DNA of 62,822 nucleotides from DASYRM01 sp036004405 (GTDB taxonomy: Bacteria > Acidobacteriota > Vicinamibacteria > Vicinamibacterales > UBA2999), in contig DASYRM010000145.1 in assembly GCA_036004405.1 (NCBI GenBank), positions 1-62,822 on the forward strand, read 5' to 3'. The translations under genes and the position numbers were made by a program. This document shows positions 50,642-59,417 of this stretch, piece after piece. The number at the start of each line of letters is the position of its first letter. Position 1 is the stretch's first letter. Under the pieces are notes generated by a model, which was not told the origin of the DNA, ran no database searches, and saw only the letters and a program-made list of their open reading frames with translations.

Positions 50642-52012
50642 TCAGTGCGCCGAGGCGAGCTCGGGAGCCGGACTCTTGCGCGCCGCACCCAGGCGCACGA
50701 CCTTGGGTCCTGGAGACTTGATGGCGTTGCGCGTGTCCACGACGACCTTCGCCACGCGCTGCAACTGGTCGTAGTCGAACTGACTGTGGTCGGTGACCAC
50801 CACGACACAGTCGTACTCCTCGGACGCAGCCGTACTGGTGTCCACGTTCACGAGGTCGATGCCGTTGGGCCACTCCTTGGCGGGCAACTTCGGGACGAAC
50901 GGATCGGTATACGACAGCTCGGCGCCCCGCTCACGCAGCAGGTGCAGCAGGTCGAGCGCCGGCGACTCGCGGATGTCGTCCACGTCCTTCTTGTAGGCGA
51001 TGCCGGCGACGAGCACCTTCGAGCCGTTGAGCGGCTTGCGCACGCCGTTGAGCGCCTCGCTCATGAGCGACACGACGTAGTGCGGCATGTTGGCGTTGAC
51101 CGCGCCCGCGAGCTCGATGAAGCGCGCCTCGAAACCCGACTCCCGCGCCTTCCACGAGAGGTAGAACGGATCGACGGGGATGCAGTGGCCGCCGAGGCCG
51201 GGCCCGGGATAGAACGCCATGAAGCCGAACGGCTTGGTGGACGCCGCCTTCACGACCTCCCACACGTCGATGCCCATGCGGTCGCACATCAGCGCCAGCT
51301 CGTTCACCATGCCGATGTTCACGGCGCGGAACGTGTTCTCGAGCAGCTTCACCATCTCGGCGACGCGCGGCGAGCTCACGGGCACGATCGTTTTGATCGC
51401 CCCGTCGTAGAGGGCCGACGCGACGGCCGTGCAATCCTCGGTCAGGCCGCCGATCACCTTCGGGATGTTGTGGGTGTTGAACGAGCGGTTCGACGGGTCG
51501 ACGCGCTCGGGCGAGAACGCGAGGAAGAAATCCTTGCCGCCCTTGAGGCCGCCTCGCTCGAGCATCGGCAGCACGAGCTCGTCGGTCGTGCCCGGGTACG
51601 TCGTGGACTCCAGGATGATCAACTGGCCGGGACGGATACGCTTCGCGATCTCCTCCGCCGAGTTGACGATATAGGACATGTCCGGGTCCTTCGTCTTGCG
51701 CAGCGGCGTCGGGACGCAGATGTTGATGGTGTCGACCTCCGCGAGGACGTCGAAATCGGTGGTCGCGCGCAGCCGGTTCGCAGCCTTGAGCTCCGCCACG
51801 TGCGCCGTGGGCACGTCGTCGATGTAGGAGCGCCCCTCGTTGATGGCGTTCACCTTCCGGGAGTCGAGATCGACGCCGATGGCGGTGTAGCCGGCGCGAC
51901 CGAACTCCACGGCCAGGGGGAGCCCGACGTAGCCCAGGCCGATGACGCCCGTCTTGGCGCGGCGCGAGCGAATCAGCTCCAACAGACTCTTGGCGGCTGC
52001 AGATCGAACCAT
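50642..52012 (-). CDS. UDP-sugar dehydrogenase (WbpA/WecC-like)
   Basis: A 456-residue nucleotide-sugar dehydrogenase. The NAD-binding motif is TGVIGLGYVGLPLAVEFG, and the catalytic Cys lies in GPGLGGHCIPVDPFYLSW. That context is typical of UDP-N-acetylglucosamine/galactosamine 6-dehydrogenases rather than UDP-glucose dehydrogenases. It would supply a uronic acid for the polysaccharide made by the divergent operon. The ATG at 52012 is chosen because the longer frame runs through the sigma-54 promoter; GGAGG lies 11 bases upstream. Confidence 0.93.
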   Translation of the reverse strand: MVRSAAAKSLLELIRSRRAKTGVIGLGYVGLPLAVEFGRAGYTAIGVDLDSRKVNAINEGRSYIDDVPTAHVAELKAANRLRATTDFDVLAEVDTINICVPTPLRKTKDPDMSYIVNSAEEIAKRIRPGQLIILESTTYPGTTDELVLPMLERGGLKGGKDFFLAFSPERVDPSNRSFNTHNIPKVIGGLTEDCTAVASALYDGAIKTIVPVSSPRVAEMVKLLENTFRAVNIGMVNELALMCDRMGIDVWEVVKAASTKPFGFMAFYPGPGLGGHCIPVDPFYLSWKARESGFEARFIELAGAVNANMPHYVVSLMSEALNGVRKPLNGSKVLVAGIAYKKDVDDIRESPALDLLHLLRERGAELSYTDPFVPKLPAKEWPNGIDLVNVDTSTAASEEYDCVVVVTDHSQFDYDQLQRVAKVVVDTRNAIKSPGPKVVRLGAARKSPAPELASAH

Positions 52013-52070
52013 TCGTGGAAAGTCCTCCGTCTTGGATCTGAATGAGACCAATACTGAAATCTCGGTCGTT

Positions 52071-52086
52071 CGCAAGACGCTCGCCA
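52071..52086 (-). promoter_or_regulatory. Sigma-54 promoter of the nucleotide-sugar dehydrogenase
   Basis: Minus-strand TGGCGAGCGTCTTGCG has TGGC and TTGC at exact spacing. The predicted start near 52060 leaves a 48-base leader to the ATG at 52012. It resembles the divergent promoter of the polysaccharide operon (TGGCGACGTACTTGCA). Confidence 0.7.
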
Positions 52087-52224
52087 GGTACCAAAGCCGG
52101 TGAAGGATCGGTCTAATCCAGCCGACAATATTCCCGTAAGTCGTCGTAGCTCAACGAATAAAGCTGGGCTGCCTCAACTGGACAACGACGGAGGGAATTG
52201 ACCTCCAGCGAGCAGACTTAATTC

Positions 52225-52279
52225 TGTCGGCGTCGGAATGTCGGAAGGGCCGGAAACACTGACTGTATTCCCGCCGACA
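52225..52279. promoter_or_regulatory. Possible upstream activator sites between divergent sigma-54 promoters
   Basis: TGTCGGCG (52225-52232) and CGCCGACA (52272-52279) form an inverted pair. They lie 87-140 bases upstream of the operon promoter and about 140-200 bases from the dehydrogenase promoter. This is the usual range for sigma-54 activator sites. The remaining 52087-52364 region has no gene. Confidence 0.35.
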
Positions 52280-52364
52280 CAGTGCGTTCGCCGGGCGGGG
52301 ACAAATCGTTCTTAAGTGACAGTCGTAGAATGATTAGGCGCGACGAGGGCGTCGTACCTACCTC

Positions 52365-52380
52365 TGGCGACGTACTTGCA
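52365..52380 (+). promoter_or_regulatory. Sigma-54 promoter of the exopolysaccharide operon
   Basis: TGGCGACGTACTTGCA: TGGC and TTGCA at exact -24/-12 spacing (GG 52366-52367, GC 52378-52379). The predicted start near 52391 gives a leader of about 55 bases before the TTG start at 52446. Confidence 0.75.
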
Positions 52381-52445
52381 CGACTCGCCTGCCGTGCCGG
52401 TCTAGGATTGAACCGGGACCGAACTGGGTTGGAGCGCTGAAAATC

Positions 52446-53081
52446 TTGGTAAAAGCACGAATCTTCGCCTTTTGTTTGGCCTGCTGCGGCGCCGCGGTGT
52501 CGGCGTCTGCCGCGCCGCAGAGTACCGGCGCGGCGCCGGCCGCCAGTGCGGCTGCCCGCCCCTCGGCTCCGGCGATTCCGGCTGGCGTCACTCCACCCGC
52601 TGGATACACCATCGGGCCGGACGATCAGCTGTCGGTCATCTACTGGCGTGAGAAGGACCTGTCGGCCGACGTCGTGGTGCGGCCCGACGGCATGATCTCG
52701 CTGCCGCTGCTCAACGACATCCAGGCCTCAGGGCTCACGCCCGAGCAGCTGCGCGTGGCGATTACGCAAGGCGCCACGAAGTTCGTCGAGGAGCCGACGG
52801 TGTCCGTGGTCGTCAAGGGCATCAACTCCCGGAAGGCCTTCATCACCGGGCAGGTGGCCAAGCCGGGCCCCTACCCGCTCGCCGGACCCACGACCGTGCT
52901 CCAGCTGATTGCCATCGCTGGCGGCGTCAACGAGTACGCGGACAAGAAGAAGATCGTGGTGGTGCGGAAGGAAAACGGCAAGGAAGCGATGATCCGCTTC
53001 AATTACGAAGACGTCGTGAAGGGGAAAAACCTTTCGCAGAACATCGAGCTGAAGCCGGGCGACTCGGTCGTCGTTCCCTAG
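52446..53081 (+). CDS. Polysaccharide export protein (Wza/EpsE-like)
   Basis: A 211-residue protein with a Sec-type signal (ARIFAFCLACCGAAVSASAA) starting at TTG; no better start is in frame. The polysaccharide export domain begins YTIGPDDQLSVIYW and is followed by an SLBB domain (RKAFITGQVAKPGPYPL). It would form the periplasmic/outer-membrane exit channel. It lacks the C-terminal helix seen in long Wza proteins, so the beta-barrel of the next gene may complete the pore. First gene of the operon; the next starts 11 bases later. Confidence 0.92.
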   Translation: MVKARIFAFCLACCGAAVSASAAPQSTGAAPAASAAARPSAPAIPAGVTPPAGYTIGPDDQLSVIYWREKDLSADVVVRPDGMISLPLLNDIQASGLTPEQLRVAITQGATKFVEEPTVSVVVKGINSRKAFITGQVAKPGPYPLAGPTTVLQLIAIAGGVNEYADKKKIVVVRKENGKEAMIRFNYEDVVKGKNLSQNIELKPGDSVVVP

Positions 53082-53092
53082 ACATTCCGTAG

Positions 53093-54397
53093 ATGATGCC
53101 CGTTCGCCCCTTTCTCTGCTCGTGTCTCGCGCTGCTGGCGTGCGTGCCGGCGGCTGCCCAAACGCGGGCCAACCGACCCGAACGGCCGTACCGGGGCATT
53201 TTTGCGAGCGGCGTGAGCGACCTCGGCCAGTCGCTCACGGCCAACACGTCGCTCAGTGGCGGCTACGACGACAACATCCTCGCCGACGCGACACAGCGGA
53301 ACACGATCCAAGCCAGCCGGCAGGGCATGCTGGCGCAGTTCTCGGGCGGCCTCAACTACAGCCTCATCGCCGAGCGGGGGCAGTTCAACGCCGGCGCCGG
53401 TACATCCATCCGCTACTACCCGTCGCTCGAGAACGACTATTTCAAGACCTACAACGCAAACATCGCCGGCGTCGTGCGCGTGCTGACCAAGCCGAACCTG
53501 ACCGTGCACCAGTCTGTGAGCTACCAGCCGGTCACGTTCCTCTCCGGGCTTTCGGGGCCGGGAGTCGATCCGGGGCTCGAACCGCTGGTGGCTCCGGAGC
53601 CCGACTTCGTGCCGATTGCGTCGCAGTACGTGGCGTATGAGAGCGGGGCCAATCTCGACGCGCAGCTGACCCGGCGTGTGAGCTTCCTCTCGTCGTACAC
53701 CTACCGGCTGTCAGACCGGAGCGAGCACAATTTCTGGCGGCAGTCGGGGTCGATGGGCTTCGAGTTCGGGCTCACGCGCGATCTCTCGCTGCGCACGGTC
53801 TACCGCTACACCGAGGGCCACTATCCGACCCGCATCGTCCGAACGCACTCCCCTGACGTGGGTCTCGATTTCCACCACGCGCTGTCTCTCACGCGGCGAA
53901 CCAGCCTGACGTTCGGCGCCGGGACCGAAGCGACGGTGGTGAACGAGCGAACCCGGTACCGGGCGACGGGCCACGTCAACGTCACGCACGAAATCGGCCG
54001 CTCGTGGCTTGCCGACGGCTCTTATCAGCGCGGCACGTTCTTCATCGACACCCTTGCGGAACCCGTCTTCGGCGATACGGGACGAATCGGCGTCGGCGGC
54101 CTCATTACCCGGCGCATCCAGTTTCAGGCGGCCGCGAGCACGACCATCGGCAACACCGGTTTCAGCGTGCAGCAGCGGCGATTCGATTCCTATCGCGGCA
54201 CCGTCTCGCTCTCGACCGCGCTCAACCGCTTCATGAATGTCGGCGTCGATTACGCCTACTACAAATACATCTTCGATCCGCTCGTCGAGCTCGAGCCCGG
54301 ATTGCCACACAACGTCAACCGGCAGAGTATCCGAGCCCACGTGAGTCTCTGGGCCCCCCTGATGAACAAAACGAGGAGACGCGATGCTTCCCGGTAA
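53093..54397 (+). CDS. Outer-membrane beta-barrel protein of the polysaccharide locus
   Basis: A 434-residue protein with signal peptide (RPFLCSCLALLACVPAAAQ) and many alternating beta-strands ending in aromatic residues (TSLSGGYDDN, SIRYYPSLEND, VDYAYYKYIFDP). The place in the gene order corresponds to the TIGR03016-type PEP-CTERM-associated outer-membrane protein. It may act as the secretin-like barrel for polymer export. Its end overlaps the chain-length gene by 14 bases. Confidence 0.8.
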   Translation: MMPVRPFLCSCLALLACVPAAAQTRANRPERPYRGIFASGVSDLGQSLTANTSLSGGYDDNILADATQRNTIQASRQGMLAQFSGGLNYSLIAERGQFNAGAGTSIRYYPSLENDYFKTYNANIAGVVRVLTKPNLTVHQSVSYQPVTFLSGLSGPGVDPGLEPLVAPEPDFVPIASQYVAYESGANLDAQLTRRVSFLSSYTYRLSDRSEHNFWRQSGSMGFEFGLTRDLSLRTVYRYTEGHYPTRIVRTHSPDVGLDFHHALSLTRRTSLTFGAGTEATVVNERTRYRATGHVNVTHEIGRSWLADGSYQRGTFFIDTLAEPVFGDTGRIGVGGLITRRIQFQAAASTTIGNTGFSVQQRRFDSYRGTVSLSTALNRFMNVGVDYAYYKYIFDPLVELEPGLPHNVNRQSIRAHVSLWAPLMNKTRRRDASR

Positions 54398-55997
54398 GAA
54401 GTACACCCCGGACGATTACGTACGGATAGCGTGGAGACGACGCTGGTACATCGCCATTCCGGCGGTGGTCATCGCGTCCGCGACCGCGGTGGTGTCGGTG
54501 TTCCTGCCGAACTGGTACCGTGCCTCGACCTCGATTCTGATCATTCCGCAGCGGGTGCCGGAGAATTTCGTCCGGCCGACGGTGACAGCCGATCTCAACG
54601 AGCGGCTGAACATGATCACGCAGCAGATCCTGAGCCGGACACGCCTCGAGCGCATCGTGCAGGAGTTCAATCTCTACGAGCGTGAGCGCCGGCGCATGAT
54701 CATGGAAGACGTGATCGAGCAGATGCGCCGCGACATCAACGTCAATGTGGCTCGTCCTCGCTCGCGCCGGGAAGAGGTCAACAGCTTCAGCGTGTCCTTC
54801 GACGCCAACGACGCGCGCACCGCGATGCGCGTCACCGAGCGCATCGCCTCCCTGTTCGTGCAGGAGAACCTCGAGGATCGCGAGCTGCTGGCCGACCAGA
54901 CCGATCAGTTCCTGAAGGGTCAGCTCGAAGAGGCCCGCCGCCGGCTGGTGGACCAGGAGCGGAAGCTGCAGGAATTCCGCCAGCACAACAACGGGCGCCT
55001 GCCGGACCAGGTGGCGTCGAACCTGCAGCTGCTGCAGGGCGCGCAAACGCGGCTCCAGAGCATCGTCGAATCGAGCAACAAAGACCGGGATCGACTGTTC
55101 GCCCTGGACAAGACCTTGTCGGAAATGCCGCCGATCACGTCGGCAGCGGTGGTCCCCGGCAACGCGCCGCGGCGCGGCAGCGAGCCGGCGGCAGCCGGGA
55201 CGGCCTCGCAACAGCTCGACACGGCCCGGGCCGAGCTCCGCGCGCTGCAGTTGCGTCTCAAGCCGGAACATCCCGACATCGGCCGCGCCAAGCGCGTGAT
55301 CGCCGAGCTCGAGAAGAAGGCCGACGAAGAGGCACTCCAGCAGCCGCTTTCGGCCGTGACGGCGCCAGTCCCCGTCGTCGTGGATCGCGCGGCCCAGCAG
55401 CGTGCGGAACAGATGCGCACGGAGATGACCGAGATCCGCCAGCGCCTCGAGTCCGAGAAGCGCGAGGCGGCACGCCTCCAGGAAACGATTGGCGAGCTGA
55501 CCGGTCGCGTGCAGTCCGGCCCCGGGTTGCAGTCGCAGCTGACCGAGCTGATGCGCGATTACGACACGCTGCAGGAAGGCTACACGGCGCTGCTCAGGAA
55601 GAGCGAGGAGTCGAAGATCGCCGTGAACCTCGAGCGCCGCCAGATCGGCGAGCAGTTCAAGATCATCGACGGTGCGCGGCTGCCCGAAAAGCCGATCAGC
55701 CCCGATCGGTTCCGCATCAACATGTTCGGCATCCTCGGCGGCCTGGCCCTCGGGCTCGGGCTCGTGACGTTCCTCGAATACCGCGACACCAGCTTCAAGA
55801 GCGACGACGACGTGATGACCACGCTGGCGCTGCCCGTGCTGGCGGTGATTCCGGTGATGACGAACGCCGGCGAGCGCCGCCAGGCGCGGCGGCGGAAGCT
55901 GCTGCTTGCGGCCTCGGCGTCCGTCACCTGCATGCTGCTCGCTGCCGCGGTGATGGTCGTGTGGAATTACCGGTTGCTGGATCGGTTCCTCCGGTAG
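54384..55997 (+). CDS. Chain-length determinant protein (Wzz/GumC, XrtA-type)
   Basis: A 537-residue inner-membrane protein. The first helix (residues 22-42) is followed by a Wzz domain, long periplasmic coiled coils (about 160-420, DQERKLQEFRQHNNGRLPDQ), a PEKPISPDR motif and two C-terminal helices (around 440-460 and 515-530). It controls polymer length together with the kinase two genes on. GAGGAG lies 6-8 bases before the ATG. Confidence 0.92.
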   Translation: MLPGKKYTPDDYVRIAWRRRWYIAIPAVVIASATAVVSVFLPNWYRASTSILIIPQRVPENFVRPTVTADLNERLNMITQQILSRTRLERIVQEFNLYERERRRMIMEDVIEQMRRDINVNVARPRSRREEVNSFSVSFDANDARTAMRVTERIASLFVQENLEDRELLADQTDQFLKGQLEEARRRLVDQERKLQEFRQHNNGRLPDQVASNLQLLQGAQTRLQSIVESSNKDRDRLFALDKTLSEMPPITSAAVVPGNAPRRGSEPAAAGTASQQLDTARAELRALQLRLKPEHPDIGRAKRVIAELEKKADEEALQQPLSAVTAPVPVVVDRAAQQRAEQMRTEMTEIRQRLESEKREAARLQETIGELTGRVQSGPGLQSQLTELMRDYDTLQEGYTALLRKSEESKIAVNLERRQIGEQFKIIDGARLPEKPISPDRFRINMFGILGGLALGLGLVTFLEYRDTSFKSDDDVMTTLALPVLAVIPVMTNAGERRQARRRKLLLAASASVTCMLLAAAVMVVWNYRLLDRFLR

Positions 55998-56009
55998 AAG
56001 ACGGCATCC

Positions 56010-57044
56010 ATGTACGAGTCCTTCTACGGCTTTCGTGAGCGTCCGTTCGACCTGACGCCGAATCCGCGGTTCCTGGTGATGACCGATGTCCACCGGGAGG
56101 CGCTGAGCAATCTCGAGTACGGGATTGCCAGCCGCACCGGCATCACCTTGCTCGTGGGCGACGCCGGGACCGGCAAGACGACGCTGATCCGGACGGCGCT
56201 CGAGCGGCAGCCGGAACGCGTCCACTGCGTGCACCTGCAGAACCCGGCGCTGACGCGCGCCGAGTTCGTGGAGATGCTGGCGTGGCGCTTCGAGCTGAGC
56301 GACCGCGCACGCGAGTCGAAGACCGTGCTCCTGCTCGAGCTCGAAGACGTGCTGAAGCGCCGCGCCGATGCCGGCGAGTCGACTGTCCTCTTGATCGACG
56401 AGGCGCAGAGCCTGCCCCGGGACATCCTCGAGGAGATCCGCCTGCTCGCCAACATCGAGACCAACGAGCGCAAGCTGCTCTCGGTGATCATGGCCGGGCA
56501 GCCCGAGGTCACGTCGCTCCTCAACGACGAATCGCTGCGGCAGCTCAAGCAGCGGGTGGCGCTGCGTTGCGAGCTGCGGCCGCTGACGCTGCAGGAAACC
56601 GCCGGCTACATCGCCGGCCGCATCCGCTCCGCCGGGGGCCTGGGCGCGCAGGTCTTCACGCGCGAAGCCGTGACGCTCATCCACGAGCGGTCGCGCGGCA
56701 TCCCGCGCACTATCAGCGTGATCTGCGACAACGCGCTGCTCTCGGGATTTGCCATCGGTCAGCGGCCCGTGAACAGCAGCACCGTTCGCGAGGTGTGCCG
56801 CGACTTCGATCTGGGCACCCGGGACATGGCGCCGGAACCGGCGGCGGAGCCGCCGGAGCTCCCCTCCGCTCCCACCGAGACTGGGTCTTCGTCCCTGCTC
56901 GTCATGGGGCCGGCCGGAGACGCGGCGATGCCGGTGGCGGCTCCACCGGACGCGAATCAGCCGTCGGACGAGTCGCTGCGCGAGTTGTATGGCAACGGGC
57001 CCCGCGATCTCAAGCGGCGGACGTTTTCGTTCCTGAGAGGATAG
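56010..57044 (+). CDS. AAA ATPase of the XrtA-associated polysaccharide locus (ExeA-like)
   Basis: A 344-residue ATPase. Walker A is GDAGTGKTT, Walker B LLIDEAQSL and sensor region MAGQPEV. MYESFYGFRERPFDLTPNPRF is the typical start of the ExeA/TIGR03015 type. The last 70 residues are a Pro/Ala/Glu-rich linker. Its role in the locus is not established; it may energise export or assembly. Confidence 0.92.
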   Translation: MYESFYGFRERPFDLTPNPRFLVMTDVHREALSNLEYGIASRTGITLLVGDAGTGKTTLIRTALERQPERVHCVHLQNPALTRAEFVEMLAWRFELSDRARESKTVLLLELEDVLKRRADAGESTVLLIDEAQSLPRDILEEIRLLANIETNERKLLSVIMAGQPEVTSLLNDESLRQLKQRVALRCELRPLTLQETAGYIAGRIRSAGGLGAQVFTREAVTLIHERSRGIPRTISVICDNALLSGFAIGQRPVNSSTVREVCRDFDLGTRDMAPEPAAEPPELPSAPTETGSSSLLVMGPAGDAAMPVAAPPDANQPSDESLRELYGNGPRDLKRRTFSFLRG

Positions 57045-57054
57045 GGCACACACG

Positions 57055-58020
57055 ATGAGTCGAATCGACGAGGCAATGCGACGGGCCGCGGGAGTCGGAG
57101 CGGTAGAGCCCGAGCCCGAGCAGACGGTCGAGGATCTGCAGCCCGAAGAGTCGAGCGATGCGAAGGCGCTGGCGCGCGAGCCATATCCCGCCGAGGTCCC
57201 CGAGCGCCGTGAACGGCCGGCACAGAGCCAGAATCGCGATCGTGCCCAGGGCAGCTACGACACCGCCGGCCAGGCCGAGCCCGCCGCGCCCGAGAGCACG
57301 CTCTTCGAGCGCCTCGACGCCCGGCTGACCGAGAAGATTGTCGTGGACCACAACATGAGCCCGGCGTCGCGCGAGCAGTACCGGCGCCTGGCGGCCGTGC
57401 TCCACGACGCGCACAACACCTCCGGGCTCCGCCTGATCATGGTGGCCAGCGCGGTGGCCGGCGAGGGCAAGACGCTGACGGCGTCGAACCTCGCGCTCAC
57501 GTTCAGCGAGTCCTATCAGAAGCGCGTGCTGCTCATCGACGCCGACCTGCGCCGCCCGTCGCTCCACACGGTGTTCAGACTCGACACGGCCCTGGGCCTG
57601 GGCGACGGCCTGCTCTCGACCGGCGAAACCAAGATGCTCGTCCGGCAAGTGTCGCCGCGGCTCGCGGTGCTGCCGGCCGGCCGCCCCAGCTCCGACCCGA
57701 TGGCCGGGCTCACGTCCGAGCGCATGCGGCGGCTGCTCGAAGAGGCCAAGCAGTCGTTCGACTGGGTCATTCTCGACACTCCTCCCGTGATGCTGCTGCC
57801 TGACGCACACCTGCTCGCCTCGATGGTCGAGGGCGCGGTGCTGGTGGTTCGTGCGGGCTCGACGCCCCACGACCTCGTGAAACGGTCCGCGGACGCCATC
57901 GGGCGTTCCAGGATCCTGGGCGTGGTGCTCAACCGCGCCGAGGCGCAGGGCCGCCACGACGATCACTACCAGTACTACGGCTACAGCGAGCGCGGAGGCG
58001 CCGACATCGCGCGTTTATGA
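57055..58020 (+). CDS. Tyrosine autokinase (CpsD/CapB-like) of the polysaccharide locus
   Basis: A 321-residue BY-kinase catalytic part. Walker A is ASAVAGEGKTLTASN, Walker A' VLLIDADLRRPS and Walker B WVILDTPP. The C-terminal tyrosine cluster HYQYYGY (Tyr305, 307, 308, 310) is where autophosphorylation takes place. About 90 N-terminal residues are a linker. It is a separate protein from the membrane activator at 54384, as in Gram-positive-like systems. The sugar transferase gene overlaps its stop by four bases. Confidence 0.93.
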   Translation: MSRIDEAMRRAAGVGAVEPEPEQTVEDLQPEESSDAKALAREPYPAEVPERRERPAQSQNRDRAQGSYDTAGQAEPAAPESTLFERLDARLTEKIVVDHNMSPASREQYRRLAAVLHDAHNTSGLRLIMVASAVAGEGKTLTASNLALTFSESYQKRVLLIDADLRRPSLHTVFRLDTALGLGDGLLSTGETKMLVRQVSPRLAVLPAGRPSSDPMAGLTSERMRRLLEEAKQSFDWVILDTPPVMLLPDAHLLASMVEGAVLVVRAGSTPHDLVKRSADAIGRSRILGVVLNRAEAQGRHDDHYQYYGYSERGGADIARL

Positions 58021-59417
58021 TCCGCTTCCTCGTCCATCGTGTCCGGGCGCGGTCGCTCGCGCTGGCTGGGTGCGAGACCGCGCTGATGATCATCGCGGTC
58101 GTGATAGCGGCCGCGCTCCGGTTCGGCCGCGAGGGAGCTGCGGACATCTTGCTGAACGACAACGGGATCTTCAAGGTCCTGTTGATCGTCGGCATTGCGC
58201 AGGTCAGCCTGTACTACGCGGATCTCTACGATCTGCGCATTGCGTCGGATCGCCGTGAGCTCTACACGCGACTGATCCAGGCGCTGGCCTCGACGTCGTT
58301 CGCGCTCGCGCTCCTCTACTTCTGGGCCCCGAGCCTGATGGTCGGCCGCGGCGTGTTCCTCATCGCGGCGGTGCTTGTCATCATCATCGTGGTCGGCTGG
58401 CGCCTGTCGTTCGAGTGGCTCAGCGGGCGCGTCGGACCTCGTGAAAAGCTGCTGCTCGTCGGCACGAGCCCGGCGGCAGTGGGCCTCGCGCGCGAGCTGT
58501 ACGAGCATCGCCACGAGCTTGGCGTCGAGATTGCCGGCTTCATCGACCCCGACCCGGCCAAGGTGGGCACGTCGCTGCTCAACCCCGGCATCGTGGGCAC
58601 CATCGACGACATTCCACGGATCGTCCGCGCCAACGGCGTCGATCGCGTCGTCGTCAGTCTTGGCGACGCGCGCGGCACGCTGCCGATGGACAAGCTTCTG
58701 GAGATGAAGCTCGAAGGCGTGGCCTTCGACCACCTCGCGTCGGTCTACGAGGAGTACACAGGAAAGATTGCTGTGGAAAACCTCCGTCCGAGCTGGCTGA
58801 TCTTCTCGGACGGGTTCCGCAAGTCCCGCTTTCTGGGAACGGTGAAGCGCGCGATGGACGTCGCGTGCGCTTCTTTGGGGCTGGTGCTTGCCGCGCCGCT
58901 GATGGTCATGGCCGCGGTGGCGATCCGGCTGACGTCGCCCGGTCCGCTGCTGTATCACCAGCAGCGCGTCGGGAAGAACGGGCACATCTTCACCGTGCAC
59001 AAGTTCCGCTCCATGGGTGTGGACGCCGAAGCGACGACGGGGCCGGTGTGGGCGTCCAAGGACGGCGATCCGCGGGTGACCCCGGTTGGTGCTTTTCTTC
59101 GCCGGTCGCGCCTCGATGAAGTGCCGCAGCTCTGGAACGTGCTCAAGGGCGACATGAGCTTCGTCGGCCCGCGGCCGGAGCGGCCGGAGTTCGTCGAGGA
59201 GTTGACCAAGGAGATCCGCTTTTACGGCCAGCGCCACATCGTGCGCCCTGGCCTCACCGGCTGGGCCCAGGTGCGCTACACCTACGGCGCCACCACCGAG
59301 GACGCCCTGCAGAAGCTGCAGTACGACCTCTACTACATCAAGAACCTCTCGATCGCGCTCGACCTGTTCATCATCTTCGAGACGGTGAAAACCGTCATCC
59401 TGCGAAAGGGGGCGTAA
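58017..59417 (+). CDS. Undecaprenyl-phosphate sugar phosphotransferase (initiating transferase)
   Basis: A 466-residue polyprenyl-phosphate hexose-1-phosphate transferase that starts the repeat unit. Four membrane helices in the first 130 residues are followed by a CoA-binding-like domain, a fifth helix (AMDVACASLGLVLAAPLMVM) and the catalytic domain: KFRSMGVDAE, RRSRLDEVPQLWNVLKGDMS, VGPRPERPEF, RHIVRPGLTGWAQV. The ATGA overlap couples it to the kinase gene. The sugar is not fixed by sequence. Confidence 0.94.
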   Translation: MIRFLVHRVRARSLALAGCETALMIIAVVIAAALRFGREGAADILLNDNGIFKVLLIVGIAQVSLYYADLYDLRIASDRRELYTRLIQALASTSFALALLYFWAPSLMVGRGVFLIAAVLVIIIVVGWRLSFEWLSGRVGPREKLLLVGTSPAAVGLARELYEHRHELGVEIAGFIDPDPAKVGTSLLNPGIVGTIDDIPRIVRANGVDRVVVSLGDARGTLPMDKLLEMKLEGVAFDHLASVYEEYTGKIAVENLRPSWLIFSDGFRKSRFLGTVKRAMDVACASLGLVLAAPLMVMAAVAIRLTSPGPLLYHQQRVGKNGHIFTVHKFRSMGVDAEATTGPVWASKDGDPRVTPVGAFLRRSRLDEVPQLWNVLKGDMSFVGPRPERPEFVEELTKEIRFYGQRHIVRPGLTGWAQVRYTYGATTEDALQKLQYDLYYIKNLSIALDLFIIFETVKTVILRKGA

